Below are positions 25,568-36,109 of a DNA stretch of 64,000 bases, piece by piece. A program made the position numbers and the translations under genes. The DNA comes from Acrocarpospora catenulata (GTDB lineage: Bacteria; Actinomycetota; Actinomycetes; Streptosporangiales; Streptosporangiaceae), in the NCBI RefSeq assembly GCF_018476525.1, contig NZ_JAHCST010000021.1, positions 1 to 64,000 of the forward strand, read 5' to 3'. The first letter of the stretch is position 1; every line of letters begins with the position of its first letter. A model generated the notes under the pieces. The model did not search any database. It worked only from the letters and a program-made list of their open reading frames with translations, and had not been told where the DNA came from.

Positions 25568-26475
25568 TCACAGCGCGAGCAGGTGGTCGGCGTCCTGGGG
25601 AACCGCCTGGCTTAGGGCCGCCAGGAAGTCGCCAAGCACCGGGTTCGCGTTGCCCTCCCGATGGATCGCCAGCACGGTGCGATGGGCAGACGCTTGCGAC
25701 AGCAACGACACGGCGGATATGCGTTCGTCGGGCACGTGACCGAGTGCGGGCACGACCGCGACACCTCCCATGTGGGCGACCAACTCGCGTACGACGTCGT
25801 AGTCGTTGCTGCGGAACGCGATCGTGGGGGTGAACCCGGCGAACGCGCACAGCCGGGCCAGCGAGAGGTCCCCGGCCGTGCCCTCCCGGCTGGTGATCCA
25901 CTGGCGGTCGGCCAGCCGCGACAGGTCCGGCGGTCCCGTCTCGCCGGACGGGCGCAGTAGCAGCAGATCCTCCCTGACCAGGGCGAGCGTCCTGACCCCC
26001 GTGGGCCACTGCCGGGGACTCAGTCCGTACTCGTAGACCAGCGCGACGTCGAGCCCCCGTCGGTGAGCGAATCGAGCAGCTTTTCCGGCTCGCCGTCGTC
26101 CAGGGTGATCTCGACGCCGGGTCGACGCCGCCGGAAGTCGGACAGCGCAGCGGGCACCAGACGGACGCTCGCCGTCGTGAAGCTGCCCACCCGCAGCCGC
26201 CCGCTCGACCCCTTCGCGAGCCGTCGCACCTGGTAGTCGAACTCGTCGACGTCGGCGAGCATCCCCCGGCTCAGTTCGGCGAGGCGGTCCGCGACCGTCG
26301 TCGCCCGGATACCGTGTGCCTCACGCTCGAAAAGCGTCAGACCAGTCTCTTTCTCCAGTGCGGCGATCTGCTGCGACACCGCCGACGCGGTGTACCCGAG
26401 CTCGCGCGCGGCGGTCGCGAACGAGCCCGTCCGGTGGACCACCTGGAAGGTCAGCAGATGATGCAGCTTGAACAT
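25568..26475 (-). pseudogene. LysR-family regulator with a frameshift
   Basis: The first 140 residues are a normal LysR protein: HTH MFKLHHLLTFQVVHRTGSFATAARELGYTASAVSQQIAALEKETGL and the start of the effector domain. At about 26055 the frame breaks in a G-run (GACGGGGGCTC). Shifting by one restores DVALVYEYGLSPRQWP and everything to the stop at 25568, including LVAHMGGVAVVPALGH. One lost base explains it. It is divergent from a 2-hydroxyacid oxidase gene that is also broken, so it was probably its activator. Confidence 0.8.
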
Positions 26476-26618
26476 GTCCCTCTCCCGGCAGCAGCATAAG
26501 GAACACTGGCCCTCAGCTTAAAAAATTAGCATTCTGCTTACTCTTGGCGTGACGGCGCCGAACCCCTCATGGTTGGCTCTTGCACTCCCCGATCAGGCGG
26601 AAGCGAAGGAGACGGGAC

Positions 26619-29236
26619 GTGACCATCTCGACCGAGCGCACCGGCTCCGCCCCGGAACCGGCCGAGCTCGCCCGCTCGCTGCGCCGAGCGGACTGCGGCG
26701 AGGTCGCGACCGACCCCGGTCGGCTGGCGCAGTATTCGGCGGACGCGTCCAACTACCGGCAGGTGCCGCGCGCCGTCCTCTTCCCCCGCACCCGGCAACA
26801 GGTGATCAACTCTGTGGCCGCCTGCCGCGAACTCGGGCTGCCCGTCACCTGCCGTGGCGCGGGCACCAGCACCTCCGGGCAGGCTGTGGGCTCCGGCGTA
26901 GTGCTGGACTTCTCCCGCTTCTACAACCGGCTTCTGGACCTCGATCCGTCGGCTCGCCAGGCCACCGTGGAACCGGGCATCGTCCTGGACGACCTCCAGG
27001 CCGCCGCCGCCCCGCATGGGCTCCTATTCGGTCCCGACCCTTCGACGCACAGCCGTTGCACCATCGGCGGGATGATCGGCAACAACGCCTGCGGCTCCCA
27101 CTCGTTCGCCTGGGGCCGTACCGCGGAGAACGTCGTGGAGCTCGAGGTCGTCACCTACCGCGGCACCGTGATGACCGTCGGCGAGATGACCCGTGAGGAG
27201 ATCGACCAGGCCATCGCCGAAGGAGGCGAGCGCGGCGCACTCATCGGACGGCTGCACGAGCTCGCCCAGGCCGATCTGGAGCTGCTGCGCACGCGGCTCG
27301 GCCGCTTCCCGCGGCAGGTCTCGGGCTACGCACTCGAGCAACTGCTCCCGGAGAACCGCTTCAACCTCGCCCGAGCCCTGGTCGGCGCCGAGGGCACCTG
27401 CGCCGTCGTGCTGTCCGCGAAACTCCGGCTGGTCCTCGCGCCGCAGGACCGCTCGCTGGTGGTTTTCGGTTTCACCGACGCCTGCGAAGCGGCCGACGCG
27501 GTCCCGGACCTGCTCCGGCAGCCGCGTCTGGTGGCGCTGGAGTGCGTGGACCAGGCACTCACGGACATCGTGACGCGGCCGCAGACCCGAGCGACGATCG
27601 AGACCCTGCCGACCGGGCGGGCCTGGCTCTTCGCCGAGCTCGCCGGCCCAACCGGTGAGCTGCCCGCCGCCGGAGCAGAGCTGGTCGCCACCGCCCGTTC
27701 CGCCAAGGGCTTCACCGATGCCGAGATCGTCGCCGACCCCCGGCGGGCGAAGAGTCTGTGGCGGATCCGGGAAGACGGCGTCGGGCTCGCCACCCGGCTG
27801 CCCGACGGATCGCAGGCGTGGCCGGGGTGGGAAGACGCGGCCGTCCCACCCGCCCGGCTCGGCGCCTATCTGCGCGAGCTGCGGTCCCTGTTCGAGCGGC
27901 ACGGGCTCTCCGGCGCCGTCTACGGGCACTTCGGCGAGGGCTGCCTGCACACGCGGATCAACTTCGACTTCACCACCGAGCACGGAGTCGGCGTCTTCCG
28001 CGCATTCCTCACCGACGCCGCCACGCTCGTCACAGCCCACGGCGGCTCACTCTCGGGCGAGCACGGCGACGGCCAGGCACGGTCGGAACTTCTGCCCATG
28101 ATGTACGGGCCCCAGGTCATGCGGATGTTCGAGCACTTCAAGCACGTGTGGGACCCGGACAACGGACTCAACCCAGGCATGATCGTGCACCCGCTGCCGC
28201 TCGACGGAAATCTGCGCGTCACCCCGCACCGCCCGGCGCTCCCCCTGGTCACCAGGCTCCCCTTCCACGCCGACGGCGGGGACTTCGCGAAGGCGACCCG
28301 TCGCTGCGTCGGGGTCGGCAAATGCCGATCCGCCACCCCTCAAGGCGGGGTCATGTGCCCCAGCTACCGGGTCACCCGGGACGAGAAGGACTCCACCCGA
28401 GGCCGGGCCCGGCTGCTCTACGAGATGACCCAGGGCGACGTCATCACCGACGGGTGGCGCTCCACCGACGTGCGCGACGCCCTCGATCTCTGCCTCTCCT
28501 GCAAGGGGTGCAGCGTCGACTGCCCGGTCGGTGTCGATGTCGCGAGCTACAAGTCCGAATTCCTGTACCACCACTACCGGCGCAGGTTCCGGCCGGCGTC
28601 GCACTACTCGATGGGCTGGCTGCCGCTGCTCTCCCGGATCGCCGCCCGGATGCCGAAGGCGGTCAACGCCGTCACCTCGTCCCGGCTGGCCCCGCTGATC
28701 AAACGAGCCGGTGGCATCGCGGCGGAGCGGGAGCTCCCGCGGTTCGCCGACCGGACGTTCCTCTCCTGGTTTCGCGCCCGCGCCCCCTCCGGGACCGGTG
28801 AACGCGGCCGGGTGACGTTGTGGGTGGAGTTGCTCGCGGACAGGACGCCGGGCTGGGACCCCCGCGGGTCGAGGTCTCCTCCATCTCCCAGACCCACTGC
28901 CATCAGCACGCCGCCTCCGGATTCGACGCGGACGCCGCACTGCTCTCCGCGCTCGGGGTGGACAACCAGGTCCTCGACTCCGGATGTTGCGGACTGGCCG
29001 GAAACTTCGGCTTCGAGAAGGGCCACTACCAGGTGTCGCGGGAGGGCGGCGAGCAGGTGCTGCTCCCCGCCGTCCGCGAAGCGCCACCGGACACCGTCAT
29101 CCTCGCCGACGGCTTCAGCTGCCGCACCCAGATCGACCAGGCGACCGACCGAACCGGCATCCACCTCGCCGAGCTCATCGCCAGGGCCCTGCCCGACAGC
29201 CCCGCCTCGTTGTCTCTCACCGCCGCACAGGTATGA
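26619..29236 (+). pseudogene. FAD/Fe-S 2-hydroxyacid (D-lactate/glycolate) dehydrogenase, deleted and frameshifted
   Basis: A DLD/GlcD-type flavoprotein: FAD-binding domain (VTCRGAGTSTSGQAVG, GMIGNNACGSHS), FAD-oxidase C domain (HFGEGCLHTRINF, GGSLSGEHGDGQARSELLP), then a 4Fe-4S module (CVGVGKCR...CPSYR and CLSCKGCSVDCPVG) and a C-terminal CCG domain (THCHQHA, SGCCGLAGNFGFE, DGFSCRTQI). About one CCG repeat is missing where VTLWV joins directly to LADRTPGWD near 28830, and a 1-nt slip in a C-run near 28860 puts the last 120 residues in another frame. The GTG at 26619 has AAGGAG 8 nt upstream. The enzyme is unlikely to be intact. Confidence 0.82.
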
Positions 29237-29282
29237 AAGGCGCGCTGGTCATCGACGGAGCCGATTCCGGGCGTATCAGGCG

Positions 29283-29372
29283 CGACTTGCGGTCCGGCTC
29301 GGCGAACCTGACGATGCCATCACCACCCTGAGCGGCGGCAACGATGACCCAGCCCGCTGGTTCAGTCGCTGA
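29283..29372 (+). pseudogene. Tiny relic resembling a sugar ABC ATPase signature
   Basis: One frame reads VRLGEPDDAITTLSGGN and then DDPARWFSR to a stop. CUT2 ATPases have LSGGNQQKVV(x)RW(L/F) at this place, so this looks like a fragment with an internal deletion. It overlaps the end of the convergent dipeptide ATPase gene. Short and tentative. Confidence 0.3.
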
Positions 29373-31206
29373 GCCATTCGTTCGTCGCGCGCGGCGCCGC
29401 CTTGAGCAACTGGACCGTGTACGGATCCGCCGGTGTCTCAATGATCTGATCGGTCGGACCCGATTCGACCACTCGGCCGCGATTCATGACGTACACGCGA
29501 TCAGCGATCTGACGCACGACAGCCAGGTCATGCGTGATGAACAGCACCCCGAGGTGCTGCTCGCGCTTGAGCCGATGCAGCAGGTTCAGGATCTGCGCCT
29601 GCACCGACACATCGAGGGCCGACACGGACTCGTCGCAGATGAGCACGCGGGGTCGTGCGACCAGTGCGCGGGCGATCGCAACCCGCTGGCGCATGCCTCC
29701 AGACAGCGAGGACGGACGTTTGCGTGCGGTCGCCGCCGGGAGACCGACAGACTCCAGCAGGCGTGCGACCTCTCCCTTGACATCCGTCGTCCTCGGCGCG
29801 TGCGTACGCACCGCCTCGGCGAGCGTCCACCCGATGCTCCGCTTGGGGTTGAGGCTCGAGTACGGGTCCTGGAACACCATCTGCACTGCGCTGCGCACCT
29901 GGCGGGCAGCGCCTGCGGGGAGTTTCGCCCAGGCCGACACGTCGACCCCGGCCACGTGGATCGAGCCCGATGAGATGTGTTCGAGTCCGATGATCGCGCG
30001 GGCAAGGGTCGTCTTGCCCGAACCCGATTCTCCGACGATCCCGACACACTCGCCCTCGGCGACGTCGACCGACACTCCGTTGAGCGCCGGGATCCGTGCC
30101 CCCGCGAACGTCTTCGAGACAACCTCGACGCGGATGACGGCATCCGGCGGCGCGGCAGGCCCCTCGATCTGGTCGGGCACCTGTGCGGCGGCATCCCGTG
30201 CCCGCGCCATGTCGGCGCGCACCTCTGCTATGCGCACGCATGCGGACCACCGGCCGGGTTCGATCTCGCGCAATGCGGGGGTGCCCGCCGTGCACTCCTC
30301 TCGAGCCCAGTCGCAGCGCGGTGCGAAGACACATCCGCCCGCGACGTCGTCGGGGGCGGGGACCGAACCGGGGATGGCGACCAGTTCGCGCAGGCGCTGG
30401 TCGAGCGGTGGTTCCGAGAGCAGCAGCGCGGACGAGTAGGGGTGCAGCGGCTCCCGGTCGAGCTCGTCGCTGCGGGCCACCTCGACCACCGACCCGGCGT
30501 ACATCACATACACCCGATCGCAGGTCGCGAAGGCGACGCGCAGGTCGTGCGTGATGAGGATGAGGCTCATGTTCCGCGCCTGCTGGATGCGCTTGATGAG
30601 AGAGAGGATGCCGCGCTGCGTCGTGACGTCGAGGGCGGTCGTCGGCTCGTCGGCGATCAGAAGGTCCGGGTCGCGGGCGAGCGCGGCGGCGATGCCGACC
30701 CGCTGCCGCATGCCTCCGGAGAGCTGGAACGGGTAGCGGTCGGCTACCGAGGGGTCGGTTATGCCGACCTCCGCCAGCCGCCGCACGACTTCTTCCCGTC
30801 GCGCCGCCCTGTCGAGGGTGGCGTCGCGTGGGAGCGACTCGCCGATGATGCGGGCGCACCTCTGGATCGGGTTCAGGGACGTGAACGGATCCTGCATGAT
30901 CATGCCGACCTCGCGGCCACGCACGCCGCCCCACTCCCGCTCGCTCAGTCCCATGACGTCGCGGCCGTTGAGCCGCACCCGCCCCTCGGCGGTCAAGGCG
31001 CGGGGCAGGAGCCCCATGATCGACTTCGCGGTGACGGATTTGCCGCTGCCGGACTCGCCGACGAATGCGACGGACTCTCCTCGGGCGACCTCCAGTGCGA
31101 TGTCGGAGACGACGGTGGCGAGATCGTCGCCGTCGAGCCGGGTGACGCGCAGATCCGTGACAGACAGGATCGACGCGGACGGGACGGTCGCTGCGGCTGC
31201 GTTCAT
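29362..31206 (-). CDS. Dipeptide/oligopeptide ABC transporter ATPase, DppD-DppF fusion
   Basis: A 614-residue protein with two complete ABC ATPase domains. Each has a Walker A (GESGSGKSV and GESGSGKTT), an LSGGMRQRV signature and a Walker B (LLIADEPTTALDVT and VLICDESVSALDVS). The first domain ends with the oligopeptide-transporter C-terminal motif GGCVFAPRC. Usually DppD and DppF are separate genes. Its start overlaps the stop of the DppC-like permease by ATGA. It powers the importer encoded up to 34694. Confidence 0.9.
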   Translation of the reverse strand: MNAAAATVPSASILSVTDLRVTRLDGDDLATVVSDIALEVARGESVAFVGESGSGKSVTAKSIMGLLPRALTAEGRVRLNGRDVMGLSEREWGGVRGREVGMIMQDPFTSLNPIQRCARIIGESLPRDATLDRAARREEVVRRLAEVGITDPSVADRYPFQLSGGMRQRVGIAAALARDPDLLIADEPTTALDVTTQRGILSLIKRIQQARNMSLILITHDLRVAFATCDRVYVMYAGSVVEVARSDELDREPLHPYSSALLLSEPPLDQRLRELVAIPGSVPAPDDVAGGCVFAPRCDWAREECTAGTPALREIEPGRWSACVRIAEVRADMARARDAAAQVPDQIEGPAAPPDAVIRVEVVSKTFAGARIPALNGVSVDVAEGECVGIVGESGSGKTTLARAIIGLEHISSGSIHVAGVDVSAWAKLPAGAARQVRSAVQMVFQDPYSSLNPKRSIGWTLAEAVRTHAPRTTDVKGEVARLLESVGLPAATARKRPSSLSGGMRQRVAIARALVARPRVLICDESVSALDVSVQAQILNLLHRLKREQHLGVLFITHDLAVVRQIADRVYVMNRGRVVESGPTDQIIETPADPYTVQLLKAAPRATNEWLSD

Positions 31207-32090
31207 CGTGGTCCCTCCTCGGAGAGTCGTTCATACGCCCAGTCCCCGATCACCGTCATCGATGTCGCGGTCAGGATGATGAGCACCGCGGGGGCGAGGC
31301 AGGCGAGGGGCTGGACGAAGAGCAGCGGCTGGTTCTCGGCCAGCATGAGCCCCCAGTCGGGCTTCCCCGGGGGGACGCCGAGACCGAGGAAGCTGAGAGA
31401 CGCGAGGATGCCGACGGAGCCGGCGAACACGAGGAAGGTGTTCGCGACCGAGATCGGCGCGACGTTGGGCCAGATGTGCAGCCACATGATCCGCCGGTCC
31501 GAGACCCCGACGGTCTTCGCGGCCTCGACATATGGGCGCGGCATCTGCTCCAGTGTGGCCCCGCGCACGACCCGGGCGTCGAGAGGCACGGTGAGTACGA
31601 CGAGGATCAGCACGGTCGGCCAGTAGCTCGCCCCGACGACGCCGGCGACGACGACGAGGATCAGCAGCGAGGGGATCGCCCACATGAGGTCGATCCATCG
31701 CATGATGAGGCTGTCGACCCGGCCGCCTCGATAGCCGGCCAGGAGCCCGAGCAGGTTTCCGATGAGGAACGATCCCAGGGCGATTACGAGCGGGCCTACG
31801 AAGGCCGAGCCGGTGCCGGCGATCAGCCGGGAGAGCGTGTCCCGGCCAAGCGCGTCGGTGCCCAGCAGATGCTCCGCCGACGGCGCCGCGGTGATGTTCG
31901 AGAGGTTCTGCACGCTGGGGTCCTGCGGGGCGAGCAGCGATCCCGTCACCGCGAACAGAACGACGACCGCTATGAACACGAAGCAGCAGACGATGATGAA
32001 CTGCGGCGCCGCGCGGCGACGACGGCGACGGCCGGTGCCCCTGGTGGAGACGGCCTCGCTCATGGTCGTGCTGGCTGAGACACCGGACAT
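31203..32090 (-). CDS. Dipeptide ABC transporter permease (DppC-like)
   Basis: A 295-residue membrane protein with an Arg-rich N-terminus (GRRRRRRAA), one leading transmembrane segment, the OppC-N motif HLLGTDALGRDTLSRLIAGT and the cytoplasmic EAA loop EAAKTVGVSDRRIMWLHIWPN. It ends SMTVIGDWAYERL. It is in a contiguous run with the DppB-like and binding-protein genes. Confidence 0.88.
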   Translation of the reverse strand: MSGVSASTTMSEAVSTRGTGRRRRRRAAPQFIIVCCFVFIAVVVLFAVTGSLLAPQDPSVQNLSNITAAPSAEHLLGTDALGRDTLSRLIAGTGSAFVGPLVIALGSFLIGNLLGLLAGYRGGRVDSLIMRWIDLMWAIPSLLILVVVAGVVGASYWPTVLILVVLTVPLDARVVRGATLEQMPRPYVEAAKTVGVSDRRIMWLHIWPNVAPISVANTFLVFAGSVGILASLSFLGLGVPPGKPDWGLMLAENQPLLFVQPLACLAPAVLIILTATSMTVIGDWAYERLSEEGPR

Positions 32091-32091
32091 G

Positions 32092-33099
32092 TCATCGTCT
32101 TCCGAGTCTGAGGCGCGGGTCGACGAGCATGTAGATCACGTCGGCGCAGAGGTTGATGGAGATGATCAGGACGCCGATGAGCATGGTGACGCCCTGGATG
32201 ACCGGCAGATCCTTCGCGCCGGCCGACTGCACCAGCAGTTGGCCGATCCCCTGGATCGAGAACGTCACCTCGACCAGCACCGCCCCCACGATCAGCCCGC
32301 CCAGGACGACGCCGCCGATGGTGATCACGGGGATGAGCGCGTTGCGCAGCGAATAGGTGAGGAGGATGCGGGTGCGTGACAAGCCGCGCGCCCGCGCGAA
32401 GGTGATGTAGTCCTGGTCCAGTACGTCGATCATCGCCGCCCGGGTGTGCTTGACGACATAGGCGCAGCTACCGAGCGCGAGGGCGATCGCCGGGAGGGTC
32501 AGGTGCCACAGGGTGTCGAGTCCGCCGGATCCCTTGCCGTACGCGGGGAACCAGGACAGGAGCACGGCGAACACGTACAGCAGCAGGATGGCCGCGACGA
32601 AGGTCGGCGTCGACAGCCCCACGACGACCGATGCCGTGGTGACGCGGTCCGCGGTACGGCCGCGGCGCATCGCGGCGAGGATGCCCAGACCCACGCCGAC
32701 GATCATGGTGAGCAGGAACGCGAAGATCCCGAGCGCGATCGACACGGGAAGGCGGGAGGCGATCTGCGTCATGACCGGCAGACCGGACTGGATCGCTGTG
32801 CCGAAGTCGAAGCGCAGGGCGCCGCTCGCCCAGATCGCGTACTGCTCAAGGAACGGGCGATCGAGGTGGAACTGCGCTGTCAGAGCGGCGACGGTCTCAG
32901 GGGTGCGCGGCTTCTGGCCGAGCAGGGCGTCGACGGGGTTCCCCGGCGCCAGGTGCACGAGCGAGAAGACCAGGAACGAGACGAGGGCGAGCATCACGAC
33001 CATCGCCGCCAGCCGGCGGACGATGAACAGGAGAATCGGCCACCGGTCGGAGAGCTGCCTGCGCTCCCCGACCGGTTCCGTGACCGTAACAGCGGACAT
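32092..33099 (-). CDS. Dipeptide ABC transporter permease (DppB-like)
   Basis: A 335-residue membrane protein: LAPGNPVDALLG after the first transmembrane segment, FDFGTAIQSGLPV, an EAA loop region (ARARGLSRTRILLTYSLRNALIPVIT) and VVEVTFSIQGIGQL-type text. The frame is open far upstream to 33843, but that part overlaps the binding-protein gene in another frame. The ATG at 33099, 5 nt after the upstream stop, gives the family N-terminus. Confidence 0.88.
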   Translation of the reverse strand: MSAVTVTEPVGERRQLSDRWPILLFIVRRLAAMVVMLALVSFLVFSLVHLAPGNPVDALLGQKPRTPETVAALTAQFHLDRPFLEQYAIWASGALRFDFGTAIQSGLPVMTQIASRLPVSIALGIFAFLLTMIVGVGLGILAAMRRGRTADRVTTASVVVGLSTPTFVAAILLLYVFAVLLSWFPAYGKGSGGLDTLWHLTLPAIALALGSCAYVVKHTRAAMIDVLDQDYITFARARGLSRTRILLTYSLRNALIPVITIGGVVLGGLIVGAVLVEVTFSIQGIGQLLVQSAGAKDLPVIQGVTMLIGVLIISINLCADVIYMLVDPRLRLGRR

Positions 33100-33104
33100 G
33101 CGGG

Positions 33105-34694
33105 TCAGCTCTTGGGTGTGATGCCGAGCAGCCACGGACCGCGCGAGGTCCACAGCGCGTCGAAGCCGGTCCACTGCAGGGAGTCGGACAGGGCGAGGGT
33201 CTCCTTGAACTGGAACAACGGGACGGAGGGCACGTTCACTGCGAACTCGTTGTTCATCTGTGCATAGATCGACAGGCGCTTGGCGGGGTCGTTCGTCGCG
33301 AAGCCCTCGCCGATGAGGCGATCGACCTTGTCGTTGCTCCAGTTCGTGCCGTTCCAGTTGCCTTTCGTGGCGTTCGCGCTTCCGATCGCGTAGTTGAACG
33401 CGTCGCCCGGGTCGGCCGATACGGCCCCGTAGGTCGCGTACTGGGCGAGGATGGCGGTGCGGTCGGCGCCGAGCGCGAGGGCGGTGTTCTCCTCCGAGGA
33501 CTCGGCCTTCAACTCGGCGGTGATGCCGATCGCGGCGAGCTGGGCGACGATCGCCTGCGACACGTTGCTGTAGGAGTCGCCGAAGTCGGCGACCGCGATC
33601 GTGACCTTGACGCCTTCGGGATAGGCGGATGCGGCCATCTCCGCCTTTGCGGCGTTCAGGTCGAAGGCATTCGTCGGCACGTCGGCCAGTGCGGTCTTGA
33701 CCTCGTCGGCCGTGCCAAGCTGCTGCAGCAGCGTGGGCGGGATGAAGTAGTCGGCCGGCTCGGCGAACCCGCCCCAGGCTTCGACGAGGGCGGCCCTGTC
33801 GAGCGCCATCGCGACCGCGCGTCGTACGTGGACGTCGTTCCACGGCTTGACCAGCACGTTCATCACGAAGTTCCCGGTGTCGCCGGCGCCAGGAACGGCG
33901 ATCAGCTCGGTGCCCGCGGTCGAGGAGAACGCGCGGTTCTCATCGGGGAAGTAGACGTCCAGTTCGCCGGAACGGAAGGCGATCGCCGCGCTCGTGTCGG
34001 TGGAGAAGAACGTCCAATCGACCTTCTGAATGTCGGGGGCGCCTCCCCAGTACGCGCTGTTCGCGGTCAACGTCGCCTGGCTCGTCGGATCGAACTCGGC
34101 CAGCGCCCACGGTCCGGTGCCGATCACGCCCGTTCCCGGCTGCCCGAAGGAGGAGCGGTTCGCGTCGTAGAACGCCTTCGAGAAGATGCCGAGCTGGCTG
34201 CGCGCGGGGACGACCGCCCACGCCGCGTTCGGCTCGTTCAGGGTCACCCGCACCGTACGGTCGTCGACGGCCTCGATGCTCCGCAGACTCGACGGGAAAT
34301 TGTAGGAGTTCGCCGAGCCGTCGCCGCGGTAGTAGTCGTAGCTGAAGACGACGTCCTGCGCGGTGAGTTTGGTGCCGTCCGAGAAGGTGACGCCGTCTCG
34401 GAGGTGGTACTCGTACACGGTCGGCTTCGGCTGCTTCCACGATTCGGCGAGCCACGGCTGGAGTTCGCCGTCGGCGTCGATGATCAGCAGAGGCTCGAGC
34501 ATCAGGCTGCCGAGTCCGGACCCGTAGCCGACGTTGCTCTTCGTGTAGTCGAGCGTGGTCACGGCGGACGAGCCGATCTTCACGGCGTCGATCGCGTCAT
34601 CGCCGGATCCGTCCGTCGATCCGCCGGTGCAGCCGGAGATCACGAGGGACAGCACGACGAGGGCACCCGCCACGAGTGATGTGCGCTTCCTCAT
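33105..34694 (-). CDS. Peptide-binding lipoprotein (SBP family 5)
   Basis: A 529-residue extracellular solute-binding protein family 5. It has a lipoprotein signal (LVISGC, Cys22), then the SBP_bac_5 body: WLAESWKQP, YHLRDGVTFSDGTKLTAQDVVFSYD, GTGPWALAEFDP and VRRAVAMALDRAAL. It starts with an ATG overlapping the serine-hydrolase stop (ATGA), so importer and hydrolases form one unit. Ligand probably short peptides. Confidence 0.9.
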   Translation of the reverse strand: MRKRTSLVAGALVVLSLVISGCTGGSTDGSGDDAIDAVKIGSSAVTTLDYTKSNVGYGSGLGSLMLEPLLIIDADGELQPWLAESWKQPKPTVYEYHLRDGVTFSDGTKLTAQDVVFSYDYYRGDGSANSYNFPSSLRSIEAVDDRTVRVTLNEPNAAWAVVPARSQLGIFSKAFYDANRSSFGQPGTGVIGTGPWALAEFDPTSQATLTANSAYWGGAPDIQKVDWTFFSTDTSAAIAFRSGELDVYFPDENRAFSSTAGTELIAVPGAGDTGNFVMNVLVKPWNDVHVRRAVAMALDRAALVEAWGGFAEPADYFIPPTLLQQLGTADEVKTALADVPTNAFDLNAAKAEMAASAYPEGVKVTIAVADFGDSYSNVSQAIVAQLAAIGITAELKAESSEENTALALGADRTAILAQYATYGAVSADPGDAFNYAIGSANATKGNWNGTNWSNDKVDRLIGEGFATNDPAKRLSIYAQMNNEFAVNVPSVPLFQFKETLALSDSLQWTGFDALWTSRGPWLLGITPKS

Positions 34695-36109
34695 TTCACG
34701 GGTCCAATCCTGGGGTCGGGAACTGCGGTGTTCGGGTCAGGCAGCGGGCGGCGAGGCGCCGTACGCAGGTGGTGTCGAAGCCAGGCGACGTCCCCGTGCT
34801 CGTCTCGGAGGAATCGTGCGAGGGATTCGTTGCGTGTCCCCGGCGCGACAAGGAAACGATCAGGCGACACGGGCGCGACCGGGACCCGGAACGGCTCGAA
34901 GGACGTCGCCGGATACGGGTCGTCGAGCCATTCGCCGAGCACGGTGTGCTCCATGCAGGGCGCGTCGTCGTCGATCCGGATGCGCCAGCGGTCGAGATGG
35001 GTCTGGTAGACCCCGGCGCCGTCGGCCAGGAGGGCGGAATCGATGGAGGCATCCGGTGCGGGCGGAACGGGCAGGTCCAGATACGACGTGAGAGCCCTGT
35101 CGATGGCACGGCGCGCGGTGGTCCCGCCGGCGGAGCCGTTCGTGAGCACCGCCATGGCGAACCCGCGCTCCGGCACCATCGCGAAGTGGCAGGGTTGTCC
35201 GTTGGCGCCGCCCCCGTGGGAGACGATCCGTACGCCGCCGCGCTCCTCCAGCCACCAGCCCAGGCCGATGGCGGGCTCATCGCCGACGGGGCCGGCAGGC
35301 CGGTGCGAAGCCGTCCGGAGGGCATCGGAGAGGATCGTCGGCTCCCGCCCTTCGATCTGGAACCGCGCGTACGTCATGAGGTGCCGGGCGCTCGCGATGA
35401 GGCCGCCGACGGGGTTGGAGCTGCGGGGCATCGCCCACGGCCGCGCGATGACGATGCTGTCGTCAACGACGGTGTGGCCGACGGCGACCCGCCCGTAGAC
35501 GACGTCCTGCGCGAAGAAGCCGGCCCCGCTCATGCCCAGCGGCCGAAGGATCCTCCGGGTGATGGCGTTCTCGAAGGTGTCGTCGTCGACGACCTCAAGG
35601 ATGCGTCCCAGCGGGTAGAACGCGGCGTTGTTGTAGCCCCACAGGCGACCCAGCGGAGTCGCGTCCTCAAGGATCTCCATGCGGGCGACGACGCGCGCGA
35701 GAGCGTCGTCGCCCATCCCGGTGTTCTCGAAGAACTCTCCGTCGAACCCACAACTATGGGTAAGGCACTGCGCGATCGTGACCTCGGCGGAGGTGGTCTC
35801 GTCGGCGACCCGGAACTCCGGCAGGTACCGGCGGATGGGCACGTGCAGTTCGACCGCGCCCTCGTCGGCCAGTTGTAGCAGCGCCGTGGCCGTGAAGGTC
35901 TTCGTCACCGAGCCGATCTGGAACAGCGTGTCACCGTCGACGGCGAGAGGGTGGTGCACGTTGGTGACACCCAGGCCGGCTGTCGCCCAGCGTCCCTCGT
36001 GGAGGACTCCGACCGAGAGACCCGGCACACGATCGATGTCCATCTCCGCGCGCAGGTGGTCGATGAGCGCCGGGTCGATGGCGCCCTCCGCCGTGATCGC
36101 GCCGGTCAT
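34691..36109 (-). CDS. Serine beta-lactamase-family hydrolase (class C / D-aminopeptidase-like)
   Basis: A 472-residue protein of the beta-lactamase/transpeptidase-like family. The catalytic SxxK is SVTK (Ser67, Lys70), the YxN is YNN (Tyr159, Asn161), and HGGG near residue 310 replaces KTG, as in D-aminopeptidases and esterases of this family. A C-terminal beta domain of about 120 residues follows. No signal peptide. The ORF is open to 36253 but ATG 36109 overlaps the M19 stop by ATGA. Cytoplasmic location beside peptide import favours hydrolysis of D-residue peptides, esters or amides. Confidence 0.82.
   Translation of the reverse strand: MTGAITAEGAIDPALIDHLRAEMDIDRVPGLSVGVLHEGRWATAGLGVTNVHHPLAVDGDTLFQIGSVTKTFTATALLQLADEGAVELHVPIRRYLPEFRVADETTSAEVTIAQCLTHSCGFDGEFFENTGMGDDALARVVARMEILEDATPLGRLWGYNNAAFYPLGRILEVVDDDTFENAITRRILRPLGMSGAGFFAQDVVYGRVAVGHTVVDDSIVIARPWAMPRSSNPVGGLIASARHLMTYARFQIEGREPTILSDALRTASHRPAGPVGDEPAIGLGWWLEERGGVRIVSHGGGANGQPCHFAMVPERGFAMAVLTNGSAGGTTARRAIDRALTSYLDLPVPPAPDASIDSALLADGAGVYQTHLDRWRIRIDDDAPCMEHTVLGEWLDDPYPATSFEPFRVPVAPVSPDRFLVAPGTRNESLARFLRDEHGDVAWLRHHLRTAPRRPLPDPNTAVPDPRIGPVK

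Noticed and set aside
32092-33843. 583-codon ORF as a long DppB-type protein
   Set aside because: The first ~247 codons are Arg-rich antisense-like text over the peptide-binding-protein gene; the real permease begins at ATG 33099.
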